A stretch of DNA of 64,000 nt, from assembly GCF_001894925.1 (NCBI RefSeq), contig NZ_BCXD01000025.1:1-64000 (forward strand), read 5' to 3'. Under the pieces are notes generated by a model, which was not told the DNA's origin, ran no database searches, and saw nothing but the letters and a program-made list of their open reading frames with translations. Within the stretch, counting starts at the first letter, position 1, and each line of letters opens with the position of its first letter. Source of the DNA: Rhodococcus rhodnii NBRC 100604. GTDB lineage: Bacteria > Actinomycetota > Actinomycetes > Mycobacteriales > Mycobacteriaceae. Below are positions 46,294 through 55,011 of the stretch, in pieces. Made by a program: the position numbers and the translations under genes.

Positions 46294-48630
46294 ATGGCCA
46301 CCTATCTGTACCGGATCGGCCGATTCGCCTATCGGCGAAAAGGCGTGGTCCTCAGCGCGTGGCTCGCGCTGCTGGTGCTCGTCGGAGTCGCCGCCGCGAC
46401 CCTGTCGGGTCCGACGAAGGACTCGTTCGAGATTCCCGGCACGCCCGCGCAGCAGACGCAGGACCTCATGGCCGAGCGGTTCCCGCAGGCTGCGGGCAGC
46501 GACCCGATGAACGCGCTGTCTGCGCGCTACGTCTTCGCCGCCCCCGAGGGGCAGACGTTGGACACGCCCGAGAACGTCGCGGCGATGAACGCGGTGCTCG
46601 ACGAGATCCGCGGAATCTCGCTGCTCCCCGACGCCGCCCGCGGCGAACCGTCGCCCGAGAACCCGGCCGCGCTGGTCGATCCCGTCGTCGCCGACCAGCA
46701 GATGCGGATGATGGCCGAGGCCACCGCGCAGGAACAGGGCATGCCGGTCGAGGCCGCGCTCGCGAACGCGCAGGCGCTCTCGCCGCTCAGCGAGGACAGG
46801 ACCGTCGGCTACGTCGAGGTCGCCCTCGACGGCGAGTGGGCCGATCTCACCCCCGAGATCAAGCAGGAGATCACCGATGCGGCCGAACCCGGCCGTGACG
46901 CCGGACTCGACGTCCAGGTCGGTGGCTCGGCGGCGCAGGACACCGAGATGCCGGGCGGAACCGCCGAGCTGATCGGCATCGGCATCGCCGCGATCGTCCT
47001 CGTCATCATGTTCGGTTCGCTCGTCGCGGCCGGTCTGCCGCTGATCACCGCGATCATCGGTATCGGCATCAGCAGCCTCGCCATCACGACCGCGACCGGC
47101 TTCACCGAGCTCAGCTCGATGACTCCGACGCTCGCGATCATGATCGGTCTCGCCGTCGCGATCGACTACTCGCTCTTCATCCTCTCGCGCTACCGGCACG
47201 AACTGAGCGTGGGAACCGACCGCGCGGAGGCGGCCGGGCGTGCCGTCGGCACTGCGGGTTCGGCCGTCGTGTTCGCCGGCCTGACGGTCATCATCGCGCT
47301 CACCGCGCTGTCGGTGGTCGGCATTCCGTTCCTCACCGCGATGGGCCTCGCCGCTGCGTTCGCGGTGTTCATCGCCGTGCTCATCGCGCTCACGCTGCTG
47401 CCGGGCATCCTCGGCCTGTTCGGTGCCAAGGCGTTCGCCGGCAAGGTCCCGTTCCTGTCGGGCCGCGACCCCGACGCCGACGACGCGAAGCCCGGCTTCT
47501 CGTCCCGTTACATCGCGGCAGTCGTCAAGCGGCCGATCGTGCCGCTGATCGCCGGCGTGCTGCTGCTCGCGATCGTCGCGCTGCCCGCGACCGGGCTGCG
47601 GCTCGCGCTGCCCACCGAGGCCACTGCCGACCCCGCGACGTCGTCGCGGCAGGCGTACGACCTCATGAGCGAGGGTTTCGGCCCCGGCAAGAACGGCCCG
47701 CTGCTCGTCGTCGTCGACGCGCAGGACGCGTCGGTGCCCGAGCAGGAGGCGTTCGGCGCGGTCGTGTCGAGCATCTCGGCCGAGGACGACGTCGTCAACG
47801 CGCAGATCGTCGGCGTCAACGAGGCCGGTGACACCGCGCAGATCCTGGTGACACCCGCGAGCGGGCCGAGCGATCAGGAGACGATGACGCTCGTCGACAC
47901 GATCCGTGGTCACGAGTCGGCGTTGCACGACGAGATCGGGGTGAACTACGGCGTCACGGGCCAGACGGCGATGGAACTCGACGTCTCGGACACGCTGCAG
48001 GGGGCGCTCGCGCCGTACCTCGCGGTGGTCGTCGGGCTCGCGTTCATCCTGCTGATGCTCGTCTTCCGCTCGATCCTGGTGCCACTGACGGCGACGCTCG
48101 GCTTCCTGCTCAGCGTGCTCGCGACGTTCGGTGCGACGGTCGCGGTGTTCCAGGAAGGCAGGGGCGGGCTGATCTCCAACCCGCAGCCGATCGTGAGCTT
48201 CATGCCGATCTTCCTCATCGGTGTGGTGTTCGGTCTCGCGATGGACTACCAGGTCTTCCTCGTCACCCGCATGCGGGAGGAGTACGTCCACGGCGCGGCC
48301 CCGAACGACGCCGTCCGGACCGGCTTCGCCCACGGGGCCCGGGTCGTGACGGCCGCCGCGGTCATCATGATCTCGGTGTTCGCGGCGTTCATGTTCGAGG
48401 ACAACGCCCTCATCAAGTCGATGGGCTTCGCCCTCGCCGCCGCGGTGTTCTTCGACGCCTTCATCGTCCGGATGATCATCATCCCGTCGGTCATGTCGTT
48501 CCTCGGCGACAAGGCGTGGTGGCTGCCGAAGTGGCTCGACAAGATCCTGCCGAACGTCGACGTCGAGGGCGAGAAACTGCGTCGCCACCTCGACGCGACA
48601 CGGGAGGAGTCCGAGCCCGCGCGCAGCTGA
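46294..48630 (+). CDS. MMPL-family RND transporter
   Basis: A 778-residue MMPL transporter with two repeats of one plus five spans and the usual D-Y motifs of the proton relay in helices 4 and 10 (GLAVAIDYSLFILSRYRHEL and GLAMDYQVFLVTRMREEY). A large soluble domain follows the first span in each repeat. MMPL proteins export envelope lipids or drugs. Its own TetR gene precedes it. It is intact, with a short Glu/Arg-rich tail. Confidence 0.9.
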   Translation: MATYLYRIGRFAYRRKGVVLSAWLALLVLVGVAAATLSGPTKDSFEIPGTPAQQTQDLMAERFPQAAGSDPMNALSARYVFAAPEGQTLDTPENVAAMNAVLDEIRGISLLPDAARGEPSPENPAALVDPVVADQQMRMMAEATAQEQGMPVEAALANAQALSPLSEDRTVGYVEVALDGEWADLTPEIKQEITDAAEPGRDAGLDVQVGGSAAQDTEMPGGTAELIGIGIAAIVLVIMFGSLVAAGLPLITAIIGIGISSLAITTATGFTELSSMTPTLAIMIGLAVAIDYSLFILSRYRHELSVGTDRAEAAGRAVGTAGSAVVFAGLTVIIALTALSVVGIPFLTAMGLAAAFAVFIAVLIALTLLPGILGLFGAKAFAGKVPFLSGRDPDADDAKPGFSSRYIAAVVKRPIVPLIAGVLLLAIVALPATGLRLALPTEATADPATSSRQAYDLMSEGFGPGKNGPLLVVVDAQDASVPEQEAFGAVVSSISAEDDVVNAQIVGVNEAGDTAQILVTPASGPSDQETMTLVDTIRGHESALHDEIGVNYGVTGQTAMELDVSDTLQGALAPYLAVVVGLAFILLMLVFRSILVPLTATLGFLLSVLATFGATVAVFQEGRGGLISNPQPIVSFMPIFLIGVVFGLAMDYQVFLVTRMREEYVHGAAPNDAVRTGFAHGARVVTAAAVIMISVFAAFMFEDNALIKSMGFALAAAVFFDAFIVRMIIIPSVMSFLGDKAWWLPKWLDKILPNVDVEGEKLRRHLDATREESEPARS

Positions 48631-48656
48631 CGCGGGCGAGGAGAAACTCGTCGATC

Positions 48657-48712
48657 CGGGGCCCCGCGAACGGGTAGCGTCGTCGCAATGACGGTGCGTT
48701 CGCGGGGCCCCG
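48657..48712. repeat. 16-bp inverted repeat upstream of the ABC exporter
   Basis: CGGGGCCCCGCGAACG at 48657-48672 and its exact complement at 48697-48712, separated by 24 bp. The second arm ends 2 bp before the GTG of the ABC gene. As RNA it would be a strong hairpin covering the start; as DNA it could be an operator or the mmpL terminator. Confidence 0.65.
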
Positions 48713-48713
48713 C

Positions 48714-50446
48714 GTGTTGATCCCACTGCTGACCCGGTTCCTTCGCGGGTACCGCCGGAACTGCTGGCGGTGCTCGCCTTCCAGTTCGTCGCGACGGGCG
48801 CCGCGCTGTATCTGCCCAGCCTCAATGCCGATCTCATCGACGACGGCGTCACGCAGGGAGACATCGGCTACATCGCGTCGACGGGCGGCGTGATGCTCGC
48901 CGTGACCGTCGTGCAGGTCCTGTGTTCCGTCGGCTCGGTGTACTTCGGCGCCCGCGCGGCGATGGGCTTCGGCCGTGACGTGCGCGGCGCGATCGTCGCG
49001 CGCGTCGGATCGTTCTCGGCCCGCGAGATGGGGACGTTCGGTGCGCCGTCGCTGATCACCCGCAGCACCAACGACGTGCAGCAGGTGCAGATGCTCGTCG
49101 TCATGAGCTGCCCAATCCTCGTCATGGCGCCGATCATGTGCATCGGCGGCATCGTGATGGCGGTGCGGCTCGACGGCGGTCTCGCGCTCGTGCTGGCCGT
49201 GACGGTGCCCGTGCTGGCCGCCGTGATGACGGTCGTGATCGCCAAGATGATTCCGGCGTTCCGGCAGATGCAGACGCGGATCGACGCCGTCAACCGCATC
49301 CTGCGCGAGCAGATCACGGGTATCCGCGTCGTGCGCGCGTTCGTGCGGGAGGGATTCGAGGAGAGCCGGTTCGCGGACGCGAACGAGCGGCTCACCGACA
49401 CCGCGCTGCGCGTCGGGCGGCTCATGGCGCTGATGTTCCCGTCGGTGATGCTCATCGCGAACGTCACGAGTGTCGCGGTCATCTGGTTCGGCGGTCATCG
49501 CATCGAGTCGGGGGACATGCAGGTCGGTGCGCTCACCGCGATGCTCGCGTACATCATGCAGATCCTGATGTCGGTCATGATGGCGTCGTTCATCGCGATG
49601 ATGGCGCCGCGTGCGGCGGTGTGCGCCGACCGCATCGGCGAGGTCCTCGGCACCGAGCCGACGGTGCGGGCGCCGAGCGATCCGGTGACCGCCCTGCGCG
49701 AGCCGGGCGTCGTGGAGTTCCGGGCGGCCGAGTTCACCTTCCCCGGCGCGGACGATCCCGTGCTGCGCGACATCACCTTTCGCGCGCAGCCGGGCGAGAC
49801 GACCGCCATCATCGGCGGCACCGGCTCGGGCAAGAGCACGCTGCTCTCGCTCGTCCCGCGGCTCATGGACGTCACCGGCGGAACCGCCCTGGTCGGCGGT
49901 GTGGACGTCCGGCAACTCGACCTCGACGTGCTGCGGTCGGGCATCGGCTTCGTCCCGCAGCGGCCGTACCTGTTCAGCGGCACCGTCGCCTCCAACCTCC
50001 GGTACGGCGCGCCCGACGCGACGGACGAGGAGCTGTGGCACGCGTTGCGCGTCGCGCAGGCGGCCGACTTCGTCGCGAAGATGCCGAACGGCCTGGAGAG
50101 CCCGATCGCGCAGGGCGGCACGACCGTCTCGGGCGGTCAGCGGCAGCGGCTCGCGATCGCCCGCGCGCTCGTCCGCCGTCCCGACGTGTACCTGTTCGAC
50201 GACTCGTTCTCGGCGCTCGACCTCGAGACCGACGCGCGGCTGCGGGCGGCGCTCGCTCCGGAGACACTCACCGCGACGGTGATCGTCGTCGCGCAGCGTG
50301 TCTCGACGATCATCGACGCCGATCGGATCGTCGTGCTCGAGGACGGCGCGATCGTCGGGCTCGGCACGCACAGCGAACTGCTGGAGACGTGTCACGAGTA
50401 CGCCGAGATCGTCGAATCGCAGCGCGCCGTGCAGGAGGCGTCGTGA
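48714..50446 (+). CDS. ABC exporter subunit 1 (membrane-ATPase fusion), frameshifted N-terminus
   Basis: About 577 residues when repaired. The GTG at 48714 opens VLIPLLTRFLRGYRR, the usual start of this exporter family. The frame must then shift by one base near 48757 to reach ELLAVLAFQFV, after which it is open to 50446. Without the change, translation could begin only at GTG 48770. Six spans are followed by Walker A GGTGSGKS, signature VSGGQRQRL and Walker B YLFDDSFSALD. It forms a heterodimer with the next gene, like Rv1272c/Rv1273c. A missing G in the CCGG run may be a sequencing error. Confidence 0.8.
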
Positions 50447-52365
50447 CTCGCCCGGGCCCGGCCGCGCGGCCGGCGGGTGCGCCGCCAGCGGAGAAGGCGA
50501 AGGCGCTGTGGCCGTCGACGAAGCGGATCCTCGGACGGCTGCGGCCGCACCGGATGCTCGTCACGGTCGTCCTCGTGGCGTCGGCGGTGTCGGTCGCGTT
50601 CATGGCCGTCGCACCCCGCATCCTGGGGCACGGCACCAACATCATCTTCGACGGCGTCGTCGGCTCGATGCTCCCCGCGGGCACGACGAAGGAACAGGCC
50701 GTCGACGGGTTGCGGGCGAGTGGGCAGGGTCAGCTCGCCGACATGGTCTCGGGCATGGACGTCACGCCCGGCGCGGGCATCGACTTCACGGAACTCGGCA
50801 CCGTCCTGCTCGGCGTGCTCGCGCTCTACGTCGCGTCGAGCGTGTTCGCGTGGTGCTCGGCGTACGTCCTCAACATCGTGGTGCAGTCGGTGATCCGCCG
50901 GCTGCGCGCCGAGGTCGAACGCAAGGTGCACCGGTTGCCGTTGCGCTACTTCGATTCCCATTCGCGGGGCGATCTGCTGAGCCGCGTCACCAACGACATC
51001 GACAATCTGTCGCAGGCGATGCAGCAGACGATGAGCCAGCTGATCCAGTCGGTGCTCACCGTCGTCGGCATCCTCGCGATGATGCTCGTGATCTCGCCGC
51101 TGCTCGCGATGATCGCCGTCCTCACGATCCCGGTGTCGGTCGTCGTGACGGCACTCATCGCGCGGCGGTCGCGGCGGCACTTCACCGATCAGTGGCGGTC
51201 GACGGGCGTCGTCGGCGGGCAGGTCGAGGAGGCGTTCACGGGACACGAACTCGTGACGGTCTTCGGCCGGACGGACGAGGTGCAGTCGCGGTTCGACGAC
51301 GAGAACGAGCGGCTCTACCAGGCGAGTTACCGCGCGCAGTTCGTGTCGGGGCTCGTGATGCCGGCGGTGATGTTCCTCGGCAATCTCAACTACGTCGCCG
51401 TCGCCGTCATCGGCGGTGTGCGCGTCGCGTCGGGCACGATGACGCTCGGCGACGTCCAGGCGTTCATCCAGTACTCACGGCAGTTCACACAGCCGCTCTC
51501 GCAGATCGGGTCGATGGTCAACCTGCTGCAGTCGGGTGTCGCGTCCGCCGAGCGCGTGTTCGAGGTGCTCGACGAGGAGGAGGAGATCCCCGATCCGTCG
51601 ACCGCGAAGAGTCCCGAGACGCGCTGCGGGCGCGTGGTGTTCGAGGACGTCACCTTCCGGTACGACCCCGACGTGCCGCTGATCGAGGACCTCTCGCTCG
51701 TCGCCGAGCCCGGGCAGATGGTCGCGATCGTCGGGCCGACGGGCGCGGGCAAGACGACCCTCGTGAACCTCGTTCTCCGCTTCTACGAACTGGATTCGGG
51801 GCGCATCACGCTCGACGGCGTCGACATCGGCGACATGACCCGCGACGATCTGCGGTCGCGGATCGGGATGGTGCTGCAGGACGCGTGGCTGTTCGGCGGC
51901 ACGATCCGCGACAACATCGCGTACGGCAATCCCGATGCGACGGAAGAGGAGATCCACGAGGCAGCGCGCGTGAGCTTCGTCGACAGGTTCGCGCATTCGC
52001 TGCCCGACGGGTACGACACCGTCCTGGACGAGGACGGCGGCAACATCAGTGCGGGCGAGAAGCAGCTCGTGACCATCGCGAGGGCCTTCCTCGCGAAGCC
52101 GTCGCTGCTCATCCTGGACGAGGCGACGAGCTCCGTCGACACGCGGACCGAGCTGCTCGTGCAGCACGCGACGGCGGCGCTGCGCACCGATCGCACGAGT
52201 TTCGTCATCGCACACCGACTCTCGACGATCCGCGAGGCCGACCTCATCGTCGTGATGGAGGGCGGGCAGATCGTGGAGAAGGGGACGCACGACGACCTGC
52301 TGGCGTCGCACGGCGCGTACTACGACCTCTACAACAGCCAGTTCGTCGGCGCTTCGCGCTCGTGA
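50443..52365 (+). CDS. ABC exporter subunit 2 (membrane-ATPase fusion)
   Basis: A 640-residue exporter half. The N-terminus is Pro/Ala-rich and basic; six spans carry a large external loop of about 50 residues after the first span (VGSMLPAGTTKEQAVDGL). The ATPase has Walker A GPTGAGKT, Walker B LLILDEATSSVD and a changed signature (ISAGEKQL, Ala in place of Gly). The GTG overlaps the stop of subunit 1 as GTGA. In such pairs the two ATP sites often differ. The substrate is unknown. Confidence 0.9.
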   Translation: MTRPGPAARPAGAPPAEKAKALWPSTKRILGRLRPHRMLVTVVLVASAVSVAFMAVAPRILGHGTNIIFDGVVGSMLPAGTTKEQAVDGLRASGQGQLADMVSGMDVTPGAGIDFTELGTVLLGVLALYVASSVFAWCSAYVLNIVVQSVIRRLRAEVERKVHRLPLRYFDSHSRGDLLSRVTNDIDNLSQAMQQTMSQLIQSVLTVVGILAMMLVISPLLAMIAVLTIPVSVVVTALIARRSRRHFTDQWRSTGVVGGQVEEAFTGHELVTVFGRTDEVQSRFDDENERLYQASYRAQFVSGLVMPAVMFLGNLNYVAVAVIGGVRVASGTMTLGDVQAFIQYSRQFTQPLSQIGSMVNLLQSGVASAERVFEVLDEEEEIPDPSTAKSPETRCGRVVFEDVTFRYDPDVPLIEDLSLVAEPGQMVAIVGPTGAGKTTLVNLVLRFYELDSGRITLDGVDIGDMTRDDLRSRIGMVLQDAWLFGGTIRDNIAYGNPDATEEEIHEAARVSFVDRFAHSLPDGYDTVLDEDGGNISAGEKQLVTIARAFLAKPSLLILDEATSSVDTRTELLVQHATAALRTDRTSFVIAHRLSTIREADLIVVMEGGQIVEKGTHDDLLASHGAYYDLYNSQFVGASRS

Positions 52366-52397
52366 GTGATCTTTCGGTGTGGGAGCCGGAAATTCAC

Positions 52398-53384
52398 TCA
52401 CGAGCGGCGTAGCCGCCTCCCCGTGTCGGTGAGGCGGTAGAGGACCTCGCGGCCGTGGCGGGTGCGGTCGACGAGGCCGTTGTCGGCGAGCACTCGCAGG
52501 CTCTGCGAGACGGCGCCCGCCGTCACCCCCAGATGCTGCGCGAGCTGCGTCGTCGACGACGGGCTCTCGTCCAGCGCGACCACGATGTGCGCCTTCGCGG
52601 CCCCGATGAGCCGTTCGAGCGCTGCCGGCGGGCGCTGGACCTGCCGTTCGCCCAGTTCACCCGCCCCGCGCACGGGATACGAGACCCACGGTGCGGAGGC
52701 GAGCGGTGAGGCCCACGTGATCGGTCTGAGGACGAAGGCGCTCGGCGTCAGCACGAGCCCCTCTCCGGTCTCGGCGACGGTCGTCGTACTGTGGCAGGCC
52801 GAGTCGAAGGCGACGCCGCCGTCGTCCAGCCACGTCAGCGACGGCGAGATGCCGGCGAGTGCCCGGCCCGCGCCCCCGAGGCCGAGTTCGCGGCCCCGGT
52901 GTGTCACGTCGGCTTCGAGGATGCGCAGCAGGACGGGCCAGATCGGGGCGATCGCCGCGTGCCAGTAGCGGTGCAGGGCTTCGGCGATGAGAGTCGCGGC
53001 CTTCTCGGGGTCGTCGAGCAGGGTGCGCAGCGTCGGGCCCGGCTCCTCGTCGGACAGCGTGAGCAGATCGCGGACGACGACGTCGGCCGGCGTCGCCGCG
53101 ATCGTCTCGCATTCGTCGTCGAGCGTCGGCCGGGCGCGACCGGGCAGTGGAGTGATGAAATCGGGAAGGCGGTGGGCAGTCGTCGAGGTGAGGGCGAACA
53201 GCGTGTCGACGTCGTACTCGCTGCTGCGGGCACGCGTGTCGCGCAGCCAGCCGGCGAGGTGCGGCAGCGGGCCGCACCCGGTGTCCGTCAGCACCCACAG
53301 GCTCAGCGCCGCCTCGTTGACCGGGGAGATCGCGAACCGCGTGCGGGCGAGTTCGTCCACCGACAGCCGGTACGTCAGCGCCAT
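52398..53384 (-). CDS. ArsR/winged-helix regulator with long N-terminal domain
   Basis: A 328-residue protein. The first 240 residues form a helical domain of the DUF5937 kind (LSVDELARTRFAISPVNEAA, LPDFITPLPGRARPTL). The last 80 residues are a winged helix (TTQLAQHLGVTAGAVSQSLRVLADNGLV, GREVLYRLTDTG). No metal-binding cysteines are visible. It may control the ABC exporter, which converges on it. An IS5-family insertion lies 31 bp upstream of its start and could have displaced or replaced its promoter. Confidence 0.83.
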   Translation of the reverse strand: MALTYRLSVDELARTRFAISPVNEAALSLWVLTDTGCGPLPHLAGWLRDTRARSSEYDVDTLFALTSTTAHRLPDFITPLPGRARPTLDDECETIAATPADVVVRDLLTLSDEEPGPTLRTLLDDPEKAATLIAEALHRYWHAAIAPIWPVLLRILEADVTHRGRELGLGGAGRALAGISPSLTWLDDGGVAFDSACHSTTTVAETGEGLVLTPSAFVLRPITWASPLASAPWVSYPVRGAGELGERQVQRPPAALERLIGAAKAHIVVALDESPSSTTQLAQHLGVTAGAVSQSLRVLADNGLVDRTRHGREVLYRLTDTGRRLRRS

Positions 53385-53414
53385 CGCGCACCTCTCGATT
53401 GAGCCGTCACCTAA

Positions 53415-54301
53415 CTGATCGTTTCAGAATGACTTTCGTAGTCGCCTCAAACAGATGATGCTGCACGCGAGTTCGAGCAGGCCTTGGTGAAGGTTCGCAT
53501 GTACCTCGGAACGTGTTCGCAGACGCTTGAATTGGTGGAGCCAGGCGAAGGTTCGCTCGACGACCCAGCGAACTTTCCCGAGACCCGAACCGTGTGCGAC
53601 ACCGCGGCGAGCGATCATCGGAGTGATGCCCTTTCCGCGGAGCAGGTTCCGGTACTTGTCGTAGTCGTATCCTCGGTCGGCGAACAGCCTACGAGGCCTG
53701 TTCCTGGGCCTACCGCGACGGCCACGGATGCGGGGGATCGCCTCGACCAGCGGCATCAGTTGGGTGACGTCGTGTCGGTTTCCGCCGGTCAGCGACACTG
53801 CCAGGGGTGTTCCGTGTAGGTCGACGATCACATGGTGTTTGCTGCCGGTGCGGGCGCGGTCGACCGGGGACGGACCGGTGTGATCCCCCCTTTGAGGGCT
53901 CGCACGTGCGAGCCGTCGATGGCGACGTCGTTCATCTCGAGCAGGTCGGCGGCCCGCAGCTCCGCGAGGAGCGTTTCGTGCAGCCGCGCCCACACCCCGG
54001 CCTCGGTCCATTCCCGCAGCCTGCGCCAGCAGGTCACGCCACTGCATCCGATCTTCTCGGCGGGGACGTCACGCCAGGCGACATTGGTGCGCAAAACGAA
54101 CATGATGCCGGCCAACGCGACTCGGTCGTCGACCGGCTTGCGCCCCGGGTGTCGGTAGCGGCGAGCAGATCTGGGCGGGAGCAGGGGTGCTACCCGCTCC
54201 CACAGATCGTCAGGAACAAGATCAACAGGCACCGGCAACACGGTGCCCGAAACCCGCGCAGGGCACCATCTGCCACGCCGAACTCATTCTGAAACGATCA
54301 G
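53415..54301 (-). mobile_element. IS5-family insertion sequence, 887 bp
   Basis: Ends are imperfect inverted repeats starting CTGATCGTTTCAGAATGA, with a TAA direct repeat on both sides (53412-53414 and 54302-54304). One transposase is made from two frames on the minus strand. The element is complete, and its length fits the IS427-like branch of IS5. It separates the ArsR-type regulator from its upstream region. Confidence 0.88.
53424..54241 (-). CDS. IS5-family transposase made by programmed -1 frameshift
   Basis: The 5' frame (54241 to 53828) encodes the N-terminal domain and first catalytic Asp (NDVAIDGSHVRA). The 3' frame (ending 53424) encodes HTGPSPVDRARTGSKHHVIV, the second Asp (FADRGYD) and Glu (VVERTFAWLHQFKRLR). 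The frames join at a slippery A-AAG-GGG-GGA run (about 53885-53895). This is a normal expression device of IS427-like elements rather than a defect. The start at 54241 is GTG. Confidence 0.88.
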
Positions 54302-54345
54302 TAAATGAGTATCGCTGGCCAGTCTAGGTCGGTCTACTGATGCAC

Positions 54346-54567
54346 ATGAACGAATATCGCGACTTCAGACACCTCACGGAAGGCGGCGGGATGGCTGCGG
54401 CGAACGCCCGGCTCGCCGATCTCCACGACGCCGCGCGGTGCCGCAACGTCGTTCCGCGGCGGTCGTTCTCGGTCCGTTCGCGGATGGCGGCGACGCTGCG
54501 GCGGACGGCGAACCGGATCGAGCCGTGTGTCACGCAGCCGTGCGGCTCCGCGGGCCGTGCTGCGTGA
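54346..54567 (+). CDS. Small hypothetical basic protein
   Basis: A 73-residue frame, MNEYRDFRHLTEGGGMAAANARLADLHDAARCRN with a basic, Arg-rich second half ending CGSAGRAA. It converges on the ArsR gene with no gap. The short basic make-up recurs in uncharacterised actinobacterial proteins, but I cannot name a family. A second ATG two codons earlier is possible. Confidence 0.4.
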   Translation: MNEYRDFRHLTEGGGMAAANARLADLHDAARCRNVVPRRSFSVRSRMAATLRRTANRIEPCVTQPCGSAGRAA

Positions 54568-54894
54568 TCAGCCCGCGTGGTGGTCGTGCCCGTGCACCGC
54601 ACCCATGACGTGGAGCAGCGAGTGCACGGTCTCGTCGATCAGCCGGTAGCGCATCTCGCGGCCGTCCCGCTCCGCGCTGACCCATTCGTGGTGCCGCAGC
54701 AGCCGTAGGGCGTGCGACACGGCGGTGGGTGTCATGTCGACGGTCTCGGCGAGGTCGCCGACCGTGATCGACTCGACGTGGTGCAGGCAGTGCAGGATCC
54801 GCAGCCGGCCCCGGTCCGAGAGCAACTCGAAGCGGCGCGCCCACCCGTCGATGTCCGGGCCGGTGAGCGCGCGTGAGGGATCCGGATCGTGCAC
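54568..54894 (-). CDS. ArsR/SmtB-family metal sensor (nickel/cobalt NmtR-like)
   Basis: A 108-residue winged-helix repressor. The recognition helix is DMTPTAVSHALRLLRHHEWV and the wing is GREMRYRLID. The last helix is DETVHSLLHVMGAVHGHDHH, rich in Asp and His like the alpha-5 nickel site of NmtR/KmtR. No Cys is in the alpha-3 position. The GTG at 54894 is chosen. It is divergent from the importer operon, and an inverted repeat lies between them. Confidence 0.83.
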   Translation of the reverse strand: MHDPDPSRALTGPDIDGWARRFELLSDRGRLRILHCLHHVESITVGDLAETVDMTPTAVSHALRLLRHHEWVSAERDGREMRYRLIDETVHSLLHVMGAVHGHDHHAG

Positions 54895-54962
54895 GCGCCC
54901 GATCGTATCTCCCGCCCGGGGATCGGGCGCCACGCGTCGCGGACGGGGGACACGTGTGGTCG

Positions 54963-54990
54963 AATATCTGAACACCTGATCATATGTTCC
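54963..54990. promoter_or_regulatory. Candidate ArsR operator upstream of the importer
   Basis: Inverted repeat GAACA (54970-54974) and TGTTC (54985-54989) with a 10-bp spacer, with ATAT on both sides (54964-54967, 54982-54985). The layout and AT-rich ends suit an ArsR-family operator. It lies between the ArsR gene and the importer. Confidence 0.6.
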
Positions 54991-55011
54991 GATGACGACA
55001 CGGGGACCTCG

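Noticed and set aside
46279-48864. Long minus-strand open frame opposite the MMPL gene (861 codons)
   Set aside because: It is a GC-rich antisense shadow with His/Arg/Asp-rich content; the plus-strand frame encodes a clear MMPL transporter.
53424-54241. Transposase scored as a broken pseudogene because of the frame change
   Set aside because: The A-rich/G-rich slippery run and known IS427-like expression by -1 frameshift explain it; both ends and catalytic residues are intact.
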